From Chamaea fasciata (lineage: Eukaryota; Chordata; Aves; Passeriformes; Sylviidae): a stretch of DNA of 64,000 nucleotides. The stretch spans positions 110,843,745 to 110,907,744 of the forward strand of contig JARCOQ010000002.1 of the NCBI GenBank assembly GCA_029207755.1, given 5' to 3'. The position numbers were made by a program, and so were the translations under genes. Below are positions 34,106 through 45,640 of the stretch, in pieces (position 1 is the stretch's first letter; every line of letters begins with the position of its first letter). Under the pieces are notes generated by a model. It was given only the letters and a program-made list of their open reading frames with translations. It was not told the origin of the DNA and made no database searches.

Positions 34106-37060
34106 ATATTGCAAGATCTTTTCTGTAATTACCACTTAAGGGTTAAGGATGTCCTTGAGGCCAAAGAGATTTGGCTGCAGGGAACCCAGAATTTCATTCC
34201 ATCTTTCACTCAGTTGCCTTCGAACAAACCATTCCTTTGGTCACCAAAGCCAAACTTTCACTTTTTGAGGACTCATAATTTTAACATAGAAGATATTCTT
34301 CCACCATGCACTCTATAGCAGGAAGGAACACTTAAGGAACTTTAAGGAACATTTTGTTTATACCGAAAAAGCTCATGAAAATTCTCTTTGCACAAGTCTT
34401 CCATGTAGGAAACACCTGATGCTGATAGCTGAGATTCTCAAGCACCTGGTACTACAGCTGCCAAAAAAAAGCAGGCAAGCAGAACATAAATATATCAATA
34501 TATATATATTTAAGATACAGAGGTTGCTGAATTTCCTGGTTGTGTATGTCTGAAAATCAGACTAAGAAAGGAAGGAACACAACAACTTTTGAACCTTCTT
34601 CTGTTTTGCACTGATGAAATTGTGAGTTGAGAGATGCTCACACAATCACAATGAGTTGCAATCACCACTCAGTCCCTTTGAAAATACAAACTTTCCTGCG
34701 GCACTCTGTGTCTCAGTGACTCAGATTGTCTCAGCTATGGGCATCTGCAAATACAAGGAATGAAATGATGTTGCAGTCCAGAAAATATCACCTCCTTGTC
34801 ACAGAAGGATGCTTCAAGGTGCCACCATCTTCAGTTTCACCTGTTTTTTCTCATAAAATTGCAGTAGTTTTTAAGTTCTAAGATGCTGAACTTGGCAGTT
34901 ATGAGTCATAGTTAGGCTACAATGTTTGACTGCTTCAAAATAAATGTGCTTTAGCTATTTTACCTTGAGATTACTCAGAAATTCCTTCAGTATAAACAGT
35001 AGCTTCACTTTTTCACCTCATCTCTTACAAGGAGTAAGACAATTTTTTCAAGCCTCAGTGGTTTCAAGTTAAGATGAAGACAAGCAAATCATAAAATAAG
35101 TGGCTCAGTGCTGCAAATATTCATTTATTTCATTGCACACATGGAGGCTGTTCCACTGCCATCCACAAAACTGCTCATGCATCACTATACAGGTAAAACC
35201 TTTGTAGGAGAGAGAGGCACAAGGAATTTGGTTTCCAAAGTCCAATGCATGTAGCTCTTACTGACCCAAACATCCCTGGCCATGGAGCTACTTGTGCAGG
35301 AACCAGTCTGAAAGTCTGAAAATCTGAAAGTCTTGACCCAAAGAGTTAATTTTAAGTTAAAGCTGGGATTTTGCATGAAAGCTGCACCCTAATACATGGC
35401 TACATCGACCTGGAAAGACAGCATTCTGCTTAACTATAAGTACCCTCAGATGATATAAAATGTGAGTACTTTACTGGACACGCTGAAACTGCAGCTTTGC
35501 AGAAAAAGGTGTGGGGAGTTCTTCTGTTTTTAAAAAAATCAGTAGTAATAGTAATAAAACAATTTTTAAAAGATCTCTCTCAGCAATAGGTTAAAGCTTT
35601 CTGAATAAAGAGCAGTTTACCTACAGAAACCTGCAGGTCAACTGGTGCCAGTTGCTGTAAGTTGTGTTACCAGGGAAAGACAGGGACAGATTCCAGGCTC
35701 AGGATACAGAAGAATGTCAGGGGATGACCAAAACCTGTCAGATTTCCCTGGCATTAAGAGTATGTGGATCAGTCTGGTGTCAGATACCATACCAGGAACA
35801 ACATGTCATTACTGCAGCTCAGAAAAAGAAAAAATAGGGAGCTACAGCGTGGTGGTTGGAACGGAGCAATTTCACATGACATCTTTCTTTTGAAAGAATA
35901 TTAGCAAGCAATTTGTTTCACTGCTTCTCTTTAACTGTGACTTTTTCTAGAGGAAAAAGTCTGTCTCTCCATGCCTACTCAAAAAGCACGTATGACCTCT
36001 TAGGGAAGCAGGACCTAGGTGTTGTACGTATTCTGAGTTTGTCCGGCGTTCCTAGATACCCTCAAGTAAGAATCAGTTAATCAGTTTCACTACATGTTTT
36101 AAAAAGTATCATGAAACAATCCTATATAGTTTTAACTTACTTGTAAAGTAGCTTATGGGAAAGTCTTTTAGACTAAACACGTAATTTCTAGATACCCATG
36201 TTCAAAATTTCTCTACTCCTCAGTGACTGCAAAAGCAATTTTTTGCTTTATGGATGTTCAAACCTTTTCAATTTTCCACAACGATTCATGTGTATACATC
36301 ACTCAAGAGCGTACATACAAACCTTCTTTACTTATTCACCTTTTTCTACCCCTAGGAATACTTTGTGTTCCATGGAAGCATTCATAGACAAAATGCTGAA
36401 AACCATGGCACTGGAGGAAAGAGTCATAGCCCAAGAAAACTTCCATTAAAAAAGTGATAAAGGCTTTTTTTCAGGAATTAAAGTGGAAAATTTTCACATT
36501 CAAATTTTGTAGTTTAAGAAAATTTCCTCCTTCTTTATTATTTATGTTAATTGGTACCTACATTCCCAGTGACAGTAGCAAAATCAAAGGGATGATGATT
36601 TTTTTCTCCTTTTTTAATATGGTGTTAAGTACAACCAAAGTCCTGAGCATTTCCACAGCTGAAAACTGGACTTACCACATCATTATGTTCTCTATTCTCA
36701 TCACCAGAATCCAAGTAATTAAGAAAATCCTCCCTTGGGAGAGCAACATGGATAAATACAAAGTGACTTTTCACAGACAAGGGAACAATCAGCCTCTCTG
36801 AACTCCTTACTTGGCTTTGGAAGGCAGAAACCCATCACTGCTGGATAACTTTTGGGATTTCCCATGATGGTGGAAATGGGCAGACAAACAAAAAATGAGT
36901 TACATTTTAGCCCTCTGATCTTACTTGGTGCGTCTCATCAGGAAAATATCTACAACTGCATTTTTAAAAACCCACTGTCTCCTCATGGAGCATTTGGAAG
37001 GGAAAGCAGTGTGTAACAGACTGTTACCATGTAGGATATACACTGTTTAACACTCTGTTG

Positions 37061-37174
37061 TCTCCTTCTCCTTCTCCTTCTCCTTCTCCTTCTCCTTCTC
37101 CTTCTCCTTCTCCTTCTCCTTCTCCTTCTCCTTCTCCTTCTCCTTCTCCTTCTCCTTCTCCTTCTCCTTCTCCT
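37061..37174. repeat. (TCTCCT)19 hexanucleotide array
   Basis: Nineteen perfect TCTCCT units (114 bases), purine-rich AGGAGA on the minus strand. It abuts the CCCTT pentamer array through the hybrid junction CTCCCC at 37175-37180, so both arrays form one uninterrupted pyrimidine strand. Translated Ser-Pro, Gly-Glu, Lys-Glu and Arg repeats across it are artefacts. Confidence 0.97.
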
Positions 37175-37177
37175 CTC

Positions 37178-37631
37178 CCCTTCCCTTCCCTTCCCTTCCC
37201 TTCCCTTCCCTTCCCTTCCCTTCCCTTCCCTTCCCTTCCCTTCCCTTCCCTTCCCTTCCCTTCCCTTCCCTTCCCTTCCCTTCCCTTCCCTTCCCTTCCC
37301 TTCCCTTCCCTTCCCTTCCCTTCCCTTCCCTTCCCTTCCCTTCCCTTCCCTTCCCTTCCCTTCCCTTCCCTTCCCTTCCCTTCCCTTCCCTTCCCTTCCC
37401 TTCCCTTCCCTTCCCTTCCCTTCCCTTCCCTTCCCTTCCCTTCCCTTCCCTTCCCTTCCCTTCCCTTCCCTTCCCTTCCCTTCCCTTCCCTTCCCTTCCC
37501 TTCCCTTCCCTTCCCTTCCCTTCCCTTCCCTTCCCTTCCCTTCCCTTCCCTTCCCTTCCCTTCCCTTCCCTTCCCTTCCCTTCCCTTCCCTTCCCTTCCC
37601 TTCCCTTCCCTTCCCTTCCCTTCCCTTCCCT
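37178..37631. repeat. (CCCTT)n pentanucleotide array, about 91 units
   Basis: About 454 bases of perfect CCCTT repeat with no interruption; AAGGG on the minus strand. The minus strand offers GGG runs separated by two A, strong G-quadruplex potential. The array is also a homopurine/homopyrimidine mirror repeat that can form triplex H-DNA. AAGGG is the motif whose expansion in intron 2 of human RFC1 causes CANVAS (established knowledge); nothing here says this locus is RFC1. Perfect units imply recent expansion or repeat homogenisation. Length may be misassembled. The open frames of 192 to 251 codons that include it are spurious. Confidence 0.97.
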
Positions 37632-40600
37632 GTTGATCCATTTTGCAAGATCACAACCAGTGGCTGTGGAAAATGACTTCAAGATCATTAGGAAATTATT
37701 AGGACATTCTAAATTGGATACTCCAAGTAACCAGCTCTTCCCCTTCCCTTCTTCATGAGGAATTTGTATACACACAATATCAGAAGGGCATTCAAAGCGC
37801 ATTAACCTAAATTATCTCCAACCACTACAACAGATGTATTTTCCTATTAAAAAAAAATCAAAATAGAGCTTTTCATAGTTATTTCCCCTTGAGAAAATAA
37901 CCAAAATGACACATTATTATAGGATATATCCTTTCTTGATCATATCTATCAAATACATTTTTCAGAATTCATTCTTTAAAAAAAGAAAGTTGTGTATTTT
38001 ATTTTAAAGTTACATCATTCTACTTTTTGGCATATTTTTAATTTTGGCTGGTTTTGAGAGTTATGCAGGCCAAATGAAATTTTAAAATGAGCATTGAAAT
38101 TTTTAGAAATACCATTTTTCAGAATGTTGTTTTGTAGGAAATTGTGTAATGAAAAGTTTGCAATTCCTGATTTTTCTGTGGAATTGCACTGCAATTCCAA
38201 GTTTGGACAAGCATACCTGCTTCATCTGGGTAGGAGAGACTGATGCTATCAGGGATCCCTGGTAAACTGAGTTGGCTTTGAACTGATGACATAGTAATGA
38301 AGGTTTTAAATTCCTAACCCATCCAACTGTCTATTAACAGCTCTTCAAACTTACTGCATACACACTGATACTGATCTGCTTATTACTGCAGAAATTCTAA
38401 ACATAAACATTATTATGAAATCTTGTTTTAGCCACCAAGAACGGAGAGAGTGTGAAACACTAGACAGCTTTTCTTTGTCTTTTATTCCATGTGTGAGACT
38501 GGAGTTAGACATAACAGCCCTGTAACCTGCTCTGGGAGAAAAATAAGCCCTCATAGGACAAAATGACCAGCATTATTCAAACAATTTGGCCTCAAAGGCT
38601 TAGGAAAGGGTAGGTGCAACATAGGGAGGGAGAGATATCACAGCTGACTATAAAGTACAGAAAAGTGTGGCAAGGACACAGATGTGTGCTTTTGTCAAGA
38701 AACAGGGTTTTTTTAAAAGATTAATTAATGGGATAATGCTTTTGCAATGCATGTTGGCTCCAGAATGGGTGCCATTCTGAAAAGAGTTGCCCAAATGGAC
38801 AACCCCTTCACAGTGTGGGAAAGAAGGCAAACCCCTCTGAGTATAAGCAATTTTGCACCATCAGGTGTTCTTTCGGGCTCTTCTTCCTGCATTGTCCGAA
38901 GCAAAGGACAATTGCACCGTCTGTGTGGAACACATGCCCTCTTCCCCTGGTTTGTTCAGACCGCTAAATGTGGCTGCCTTCCCTCTTTCAGGTTTTGTCT
39001 CTGGACTGATTGTGCTCTGCAGCCTGATTTCCACTTGAGTCCACTCAGGACTAGGATGCTGAAACATGATTGTTTCCACTCCTGGAGGCTGCTGGGTTTA
39101 GTGCCACACACTGCCTTAATGAGCTTCACCCCGAGCACGCGACCCAGCTGGCAGTGAAAAACAGGAAGCATTTTGGCACACATTTTCCCTTTGTGGGGTG
39201 AGAGAGGAAGCAGACGTGAGCCCTGGCTAACACCGACACAATTAAAATGGAAACAGAGAGCTGCCTTGCCCTCGGTGCAGTTTGACATGAACCCTGGGTC
39301 ACCCGTTTAGGCTGTGTCCCTGCCAAGACCCCTGAGCGGGATTGGAGACGTACGAGGAACATCCACATTAAAATTCACGTACAAGTGGTCTCCAAGGGTC
39401 TGAGGCAGCAAGGTCAAAGGGAAATCTGTCTCCCCATCCCCAAAAAATCTGGATCAAGCCCTATCTCTTCCCTTCTAGTGGGCAAGGAACCTTTTAATTA
39501 ATTGGTTAGATAAGTTTCTTAGGTGAAGGTCACTGCTGTATTTGGGACACCAAGAGCCTTCTAACACTTCAGCATTAAAGAAATAATGGTATCTGTATTT
39601 ACTCTGAGGCAACTGTATTGTGTAATTTACAAGTGCAGATATTATGGACTTGACAAAACATGGTGACTTTTGGTGGTAATTCCTTCAAGAGAACCCATTT
39701 CAGCTGTTGGCAAACAGAGGATTTCATTCTCCCAGCTGTCTTCGAACTTCCCAAATCCTTCTCACAGGTGTGTCCAAGAGTGCTTTATGTTAATTCATCT
39801 TCATCTTTGCTTCATTTCTTCATTTGGGTATTTTGTAATAGCAGCAAGCATAGAGGAGGGGGTGAAGGGGTGGGGAAAACCATCTCACCTTCTTTTCTTT
39901 CATTGGTAGATAACATTCAAAGCAAGTTGGAAGCTATGTAGTCGCAAGAAAAAATGTGACTCCATTCCACACCTTGGGACATGTTTTCTTGATGTAAACT
40001 CAGAAAAGGTACATGAGAGAACATTTTAGCATGAGAACATTAATCTGTGTTTCATTCTGTCTGCCAGAACAGGATTCTGTGCTGAGCAGGAGCATTTTCC
40101 TGGAACTCAAATATGACATTTCTGAAAGACGGCAAGGTGAAATTTGTATCATCTTCATTAAAAGCCAAATCCCAAAGTCCTTATCAATGGCCAAACAAAA
40201 TTTCTGAGCAAGTGCTGCAGGAACCCTTAGAAAAGATAGCAAATTCAAACTGGTATTGGTGTTCAGCACAGTCAGGGTGGCATCTCTTTCAAAAGGGATG
40301 CACTTTTTGTCATAATGTCATGGACAGTGCCTACCTAAAGCAGTGTCATTCCAGTAGCCAATTATTCCCCCTTAGTGAACAGAATCTGCATAATGAGATG
40401 TGATGGGTTTTCTTGAGATTCAGAGGAAGAAGTAATTAAAAAAATCCCACTGGGTAATGCTCATCAGCTTCTACACATTTTTCTTATGAACTGCTAAATT
40501 TTGTGTAAAACTTGACCCCCCTCATCCCAGTGGTCAGTGTTCATCTACCCTAAACGCAAGGGCAGAACACTCATCAAGAACAGTTTAGTGCCTTCCTGGT

Positions 40601-40639
40601 GTAAATAAAAGAAAAAACCCACATTTTTTACAGTAAAGA
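37632..40639. other. Unique noncoding stretch
   Basis: No gene is supported. At 37737-37754 there is a short CTTCCCCTTCCCTTCTTC, a possible detached remnant of the neighbouring array. About 37840-38180 is AT-rich. From 38.75 to 39.37 kb a GC-balanced, stop-poor segment carries frames on both strands (136 codons plus, 110 minus) without any domain. Confidence 0.5.
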
Positions 40640-40795
40640 CCTTTGTCATCTGTAGAACTCTAAGTAATTTACACAGAAGTCAATATCTCCATCTTGCAGA
40701 TGGAAAGCAGATCAAGGATGAGCTGGTCAACCCATGGTCATGCAGAAACAAAGCCTGGAGAGCCCTAAAACCTTGACCCCTAAAATAAGGTCTGC
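40640..40795 (-). repeat. Possible ancient MIR-like SINE fragment
   Basis: The segment follows the layout of the reverse complement of a MIR-type SINE: CTAAGTAATTTACACA (equivalent of the CTAAGCGCTTTACA core), then TATCTCCATCTTGCAGATGG (TATCCCCATTTTACAGATG), then CAACCCATGGTCATGCAG (GCCCAAGGTCACACAG). Divergence is high, as expected for an amniote-age SINE. It could be coincidence; a profile search against MIR and other CORE-SINEs would settle it. Confidence 0.4.
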
Positions 40796-41309
40796 ATTCA
40801 CAAACTTAGATGCAGAAGGGACATTTTAGGGAATAGAATCCAACTGTGCTTTCAACATTGTAGCAGCTATCTCCTTAAAAAGAAAATTACTGATAGATAC
40901 AAAATCAGGCAGCTGGATGAATGGTGGAAAGATGACATTTGATCGCCTTAAGTGGAAAATACAAGCTATGTAGACAGTCTGCTCATAAGTCATTCATAGG
41001 TATGAGTCTATACAAGCCAGTTTTGCAAGAGTTTGTAGATCTTTTTTATGATTGTGTTTCAGATTCAAATCTTATTGGCATCTACCCACAAACTTGTCAT
41101 CTCTGGAAAGCCCAGCTTATGCTAAGTGTAGGCCCTTTGAGGGCTCTGAAAACACATGGAATAGAAAAAAAGGGCAGAAAAGAACTGGGAATGGAGAGGA
41201 AGCAGAAAGAGTAAAGAAAGAAGAATAAATTTGAGAGGAAGGAAGTAGGAGAATGAAGCAGATTAAGAGAAGGGAAGAGTCATGAGAAGAAATATAGGAG
41301 GAGAGATAG

Positions 41310-41570
41310 AGAAATTTGGTTTTAATTATGTTTATTGTAGTTCTTCATGCACAAAATTACAAAGTGAAAGCAACATAAACAGCTCTGCTGCAGGCATGCT
41401 AGGAAACAATCTATAAAGCAAGGAAACATTACACAGGAGCTTGGAGTGACTTACTGCATTATTCACTACGTAGTAATTGCCCAAAAGAAATTAATGGGAC
41501 TTTTTTCAATTAGTTTGGCAGATAGCTGGAAAGACTTATAGGATTCTTTGCTGTAGATTCTTTGCCTAAA
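41310..41570. promoter_or_regulatory. Candidate conserved noncoding element
   Basis: A repeat-free AT-leaning block contains TTTTAATTATGTTTATTGTA near 41320, ACTACGTAGTAATTGCCC near 41466 (TACGTA with retained CpG next to TAATTG) and TTTTTCAATTAGTTTGGC near 41502. There is no open frame. It is enhancer-like by motif content only. Confidence 0.25.
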
Positions 41571-44500
41571 TAGCAGATAAAAGATAACCAGGACCTTTAG
41601 AAGCTAGTTGTATAATAAAAAGTTAGATATGCTTTGTAGGAGAGGCACCCCTGCTCCAGAGCAGGACCCTCATACCAGAAGGAGGATATGTTAATATGGC
41701 AAAAGAAAATCCCCGCTCAAAGAACTTGTAGGAAACATTGGAATGAAGAGAAAAGCTGTGGTGAAAAACACAGATAAACAATTTTGCAAGTCCAGACCTT
41801 GAACCCCAACAAATTCCCAAATCCACCAATAAATCTGGGCCAGCTTTCAGCTACTCAAATATTGCAGGGAGCAAGCATTAAGTAATTCAGGTGTGATGAG
41901 TTTTGGTGGGGTAAAATCATTCTCCCCAAAACACTGTATTCTCTTCCCCACTGATCAAGGCCAACAGAGACCCAAATACCACAACATTTCCAAGGCTTCC
42001 CATCTGTATTCCACATTCCCCCAGATTCCTAAAGCTATGCTCATTTTACTTGCTCTCTTCAAAGAAAGAAACTTCAGAAAACCCCTTGACCTGAAGGGTT
42101 GAATGGAGAGTACCTCCTATCCATAGCAAATTTCTTTATTTCCCCCTAGAGTTTGGATGATGATCACAAAGATTTCTCTTTTCATTTCCTTATTACCCAT
42201 GTCTACCTTTGAACTTTTCTAATTTAGAAATCCATGATTCTTCATCTTCTTCATCTCAGACCTCTAGCTGCTGGATCTTCCCTGGTAGCAGCTAATAAGG
42301 CTGGGATCATTAACCAAACAATCAAGGAGAAAATCTAGATACATGTTAATAGGAGGATATTCTTTCTCGTTATAACACTGACAATGTATCTTAAAGTTTC
42401 CTGTCAAAATGTCCTTGAAATCTGCTGAGTGTTATCCTTGCCAAACACATTGTCACAAGAATCCTGCCTGTTTCTAACATAAGCCTCTGAGCTGGATGGT
42501 ACAGTTTCTGGCTAAAAAAGTTAAAACCAGGAAACCGTGTACCTAAAAACAATGCAATATTATAACAAAGTGTCTACACTCCCAAAGGATTCGTGTGCAC
42601 AGGTCTATCTGCGTGTGACCATGTCCTGCACGGTGTGACTTGGCACCTGAGCTCTGAGCATCTGGCACAGCTGCAGTGCCAGGAGTGCAGCCCATTGTCA
42701 CACCAGTAGTGATTAATAAGCATAGCACGCTGGCAAAACTCGGAGCGGCCCCAGACTGCAGGGATGGGCACATTGCACAGCCTTCACTCTGCCAGCTGCC
42801 TCCAACCCTCATCACACATTCCTGCCCCACTGACCAGGCCAACACAACTGGTGCTGCTCTCTGGTAAAGTCCATCCCCTCTTATGTCCTTAACATGCTCC
42901 ACTCATGCCGCATTTCTCTCTCAAAGCCTCCTAACAGAGCAGAAGTGTGTCCATGGAAACCTTCCTCGCTTTGCACTAGCTACACAGTCTGTTGCTACAC
43001 TTTTGCATCGAATCTGTTACTGCTGCTTATTCACTTGGACTGAAACAGTAAACTTGTCTGGAGACGTCCTGAATTATTCATAGGCAGCACGTACCAAGAT
43101 AAGTCAGGGCATGAGATGCACCTCTGTGCTGAAGTCAACGTGGTGTGTGAGTGAGAGTGGATGATGCTCGTGTGGCTTTGTGGGGGAGCTGCTCTCAGCC
43201 ACTGGGAATGATGGGGAATTGGGTAATGACCATTAAGATCCGAAAGCCAATTTGCCTTTGACAATGGAAGTGGGGGGGGAGAGGAGTGTTTTGATACAGC
43301 AGCTGCCTTTGCCTCACTTTTGATTGTGAACACAACATTAGGGCCTGGAGGCCCTCCCAAATCTGTGTTTCGACTTTCCCAGGAGCAGTTTTGTGGGCAC
43401 ATAGGGGCAAGTATATCTGATAGAGCTTAGGCAGCTAATTACTTTGTTATGCCTCTCCAGGAAGTTGTTAGATGACTACATATTGACTATGGCTCTGGAG
43501 CTACAGCTGGAAAACTGTCCATGGAAGTTGGATAAATCAGCCAATCTGTCATTCACCATCAGCTTTGAGCTCATTTTTCACACAGTGAAAGTGTATTCAC
43601 TACTAAGTATTTGTGCTTTACAAACAATTTCTACCTTCCCCTGAAACGTGATACCGAAAGAGCCAGAAACCAGTGTTTGTGAATTATGAGTGGACCTCGT
43701 TTGAGAACTCTGGGTCCAGCTCTTCTTGCACATCACTCCAATATGCATTGTGTGACTTCCATGTCTAGTCCAAGTCTGCAGGATCAGAAACAGGACTGTT
43801 TATAAAGCCATTTTTTCTGAAAAGAAGGTGTACTTCTATTACTCTGAGAAAATGGGAGACAAAGTCATTCCATACTGAAAACACTTCTGTAAGCCCTGGA
43901 TTAAATACTCACTTAAGCGCTCATGCTCATCCTCGTCCAAAATGGGATTTTTTTCTTTTTTTGAAAACACAAAGTCTTTTAGAGAAGAAAAGCCTGGTTC
44001 TGACCAGCTATAGCCCTTAGCAGACTTGGGAAGTGTCCTGATTTGAAGATGGAAGTCACAAAAGCCAGGTGCCACATGCCACAGCACAAGCTAATGGGTT
44101 TGAAAATAACAGAGCTACCTTCATGAACCACTGTTGGTTGAGCAGTTTGACCACTGGAAAGAGATTTCTGTTTGTAAATGGCATGTTCCAATTTAAATTA
44201 ACTCAAACTTTTCTTTGTGCTATCTTTATTTTAGAATCAGATTTATACCAGTTAGTAACTTTTCCCTAAAGCACTTTACAGATCTATGCCGTCACATTTG
44301 GTGTCTGACTTTCAGCTGTCAGTAATGTAGTACCGCAAGATGTTTTTAACTTAAATTACATATATATATATCTTGTATTTAAATTACTTCAGAATTGTGT
44401 ACAGAGCCTTGTTTTTAAACACTTGTTCTCTTTCTGGAGATCGTGTACACGTGCAGAGTTTGTTAGGAATCCAAGAATTTTCTGATTCTCCTACTCCTAC

Positions 44501-45459
44501 AGAACATGACTAAATATTCAGCAATGCTTCAAATTAAGTTAATGCCCCACCCGAGCAGATCAGCTCTTCAAACAGCCTACATTCCTTCACCTGGGAGTGG
44601 AAGGAAATAATGAAAAAAAAGTAAATAAAGGAGTGAGATGGAAAGCATTTTTGCTGTGCAATTATCCTGATTTTCAACTTGCACTCCCTGAGAAAAAAAG
44701 AGGGAAGGGCAATCCTTGAAATATCCCTTGGTCATGGCAGGGAAAAATTGCTTGTAGATCAGTTGCACTATCTGTACTCACCTTAACCAGCATCTTACTC
44801 TGACAGGCCACTGAATTTAGAGAGAGATCTCAATGCCTTATGTTTTAAAAGCAGAGCAGATACGAGTGAGATGCCCCTCACAGCAGGACCTGTGGGCTGG
44901 AACAGAGAGGAGGAAGAGTATTTGGAACATCTTCCCTTCCATTTTGCAGTATAACATTCTTCTTACTCAGCCAATTTTCCCCCAGTCTATTCCATAAGGC
45001 AGCACTGAGCTTGAGTTCCTGGCTCACAACGTAATTTTCACACATAACCAACCTGTCTGGGTGGAAGGGTTGGGGAGGAGCATATTTCCACACATATACT
45101 TATTTGAGATTATACTCATCCACCTCAACTGATCATTTCAGAGTTATTAGGCAAATATCACGATGACACCAGACCTTCCTTCCAAGCCATCTGGAGGGAG
45201 TAACTCTGAAATTTTGCAAGACTTTTCCTTTCTTCCCACTGCCATGATTTCATTACCATAAACCAGCCTACAAGTAGACAAACCAGGGAATTATGCACCG
45301 TGCTGAGCAAAGCCTTGGTGCAGGGTCCATATTTTGCCATTTAGCTCATAACAAGACTCACATGTTCATCAGTCATACTTGGGAGCATTGCTGCTCTTCA
45401 GCAGAGATTTTTGCCTTCTGAGGAGGTGTTTTGTGTTCCATGCACCCTCTGAATCACAT

Positions 45460-45640
45460 TCTGCCTTTTAGATTTTAGTACGCAACGATGACACAGCAAA
45501 TTACACCCTTGTAACATGAAAACATAATATTTTTCTAGCAACAGTTCATAATGCTGTGTCCAGCTGGTCCAAAGTGGTTAGCAACGACACGTTCTCAAAT
45601 TCTCAAAGGCATGCTGGTAATCCAGCTCCTCATATTTCTT
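45460..45640. promoter_or_regulatory. Candidate conserved noncoding element
   Basis: This repeat-free block has retained CpGs in GTACGCAACGATGACACAGC near 45479 and AGCAACGACACGTTC near 45581, and AT-rich motif-like sequence between them. No coding frame. The call rests on CpG retention alone. Confidence 0.22.

Larger units (their letters stand above)
33791..37060. other. Unique noncoding stretch with small microsatellites
   Basis: No gene is supported. It has a run of 19 T (33937-33955), seven ATT units (34085-34105) and a TA-alternating patch near 34490-34512. The frame at 34049-34318 translates the ATT repeat as a run of isoleucines and is an artefact. Other frames (for example 36454-36801, 115 codons) have no domain. 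Confidence 0.5.

Noticed and set aside
36983..37802. Long frames of 192 to 251 codons with Glu-Gly-Lys-Gly-Arg, Arg-rich or Ser-Pro-rich repeats
   Set aside because: They are translations of the two microsatellites. Period-5 and period-6 DNA without stops is open in several frames, so no protein is implied.
40402..40620. TGTGATGGG start and AATAAAAG end, LTR-like
   Set aside because: The interior does not resemble an avian LTR as I know it, and no paired LTR, primer-binding site or internal region is present.
44262..44300. CTAAAGCACTTTACAG resembling a SINE core
   Set aside because: There is no second matching word in order on either side.
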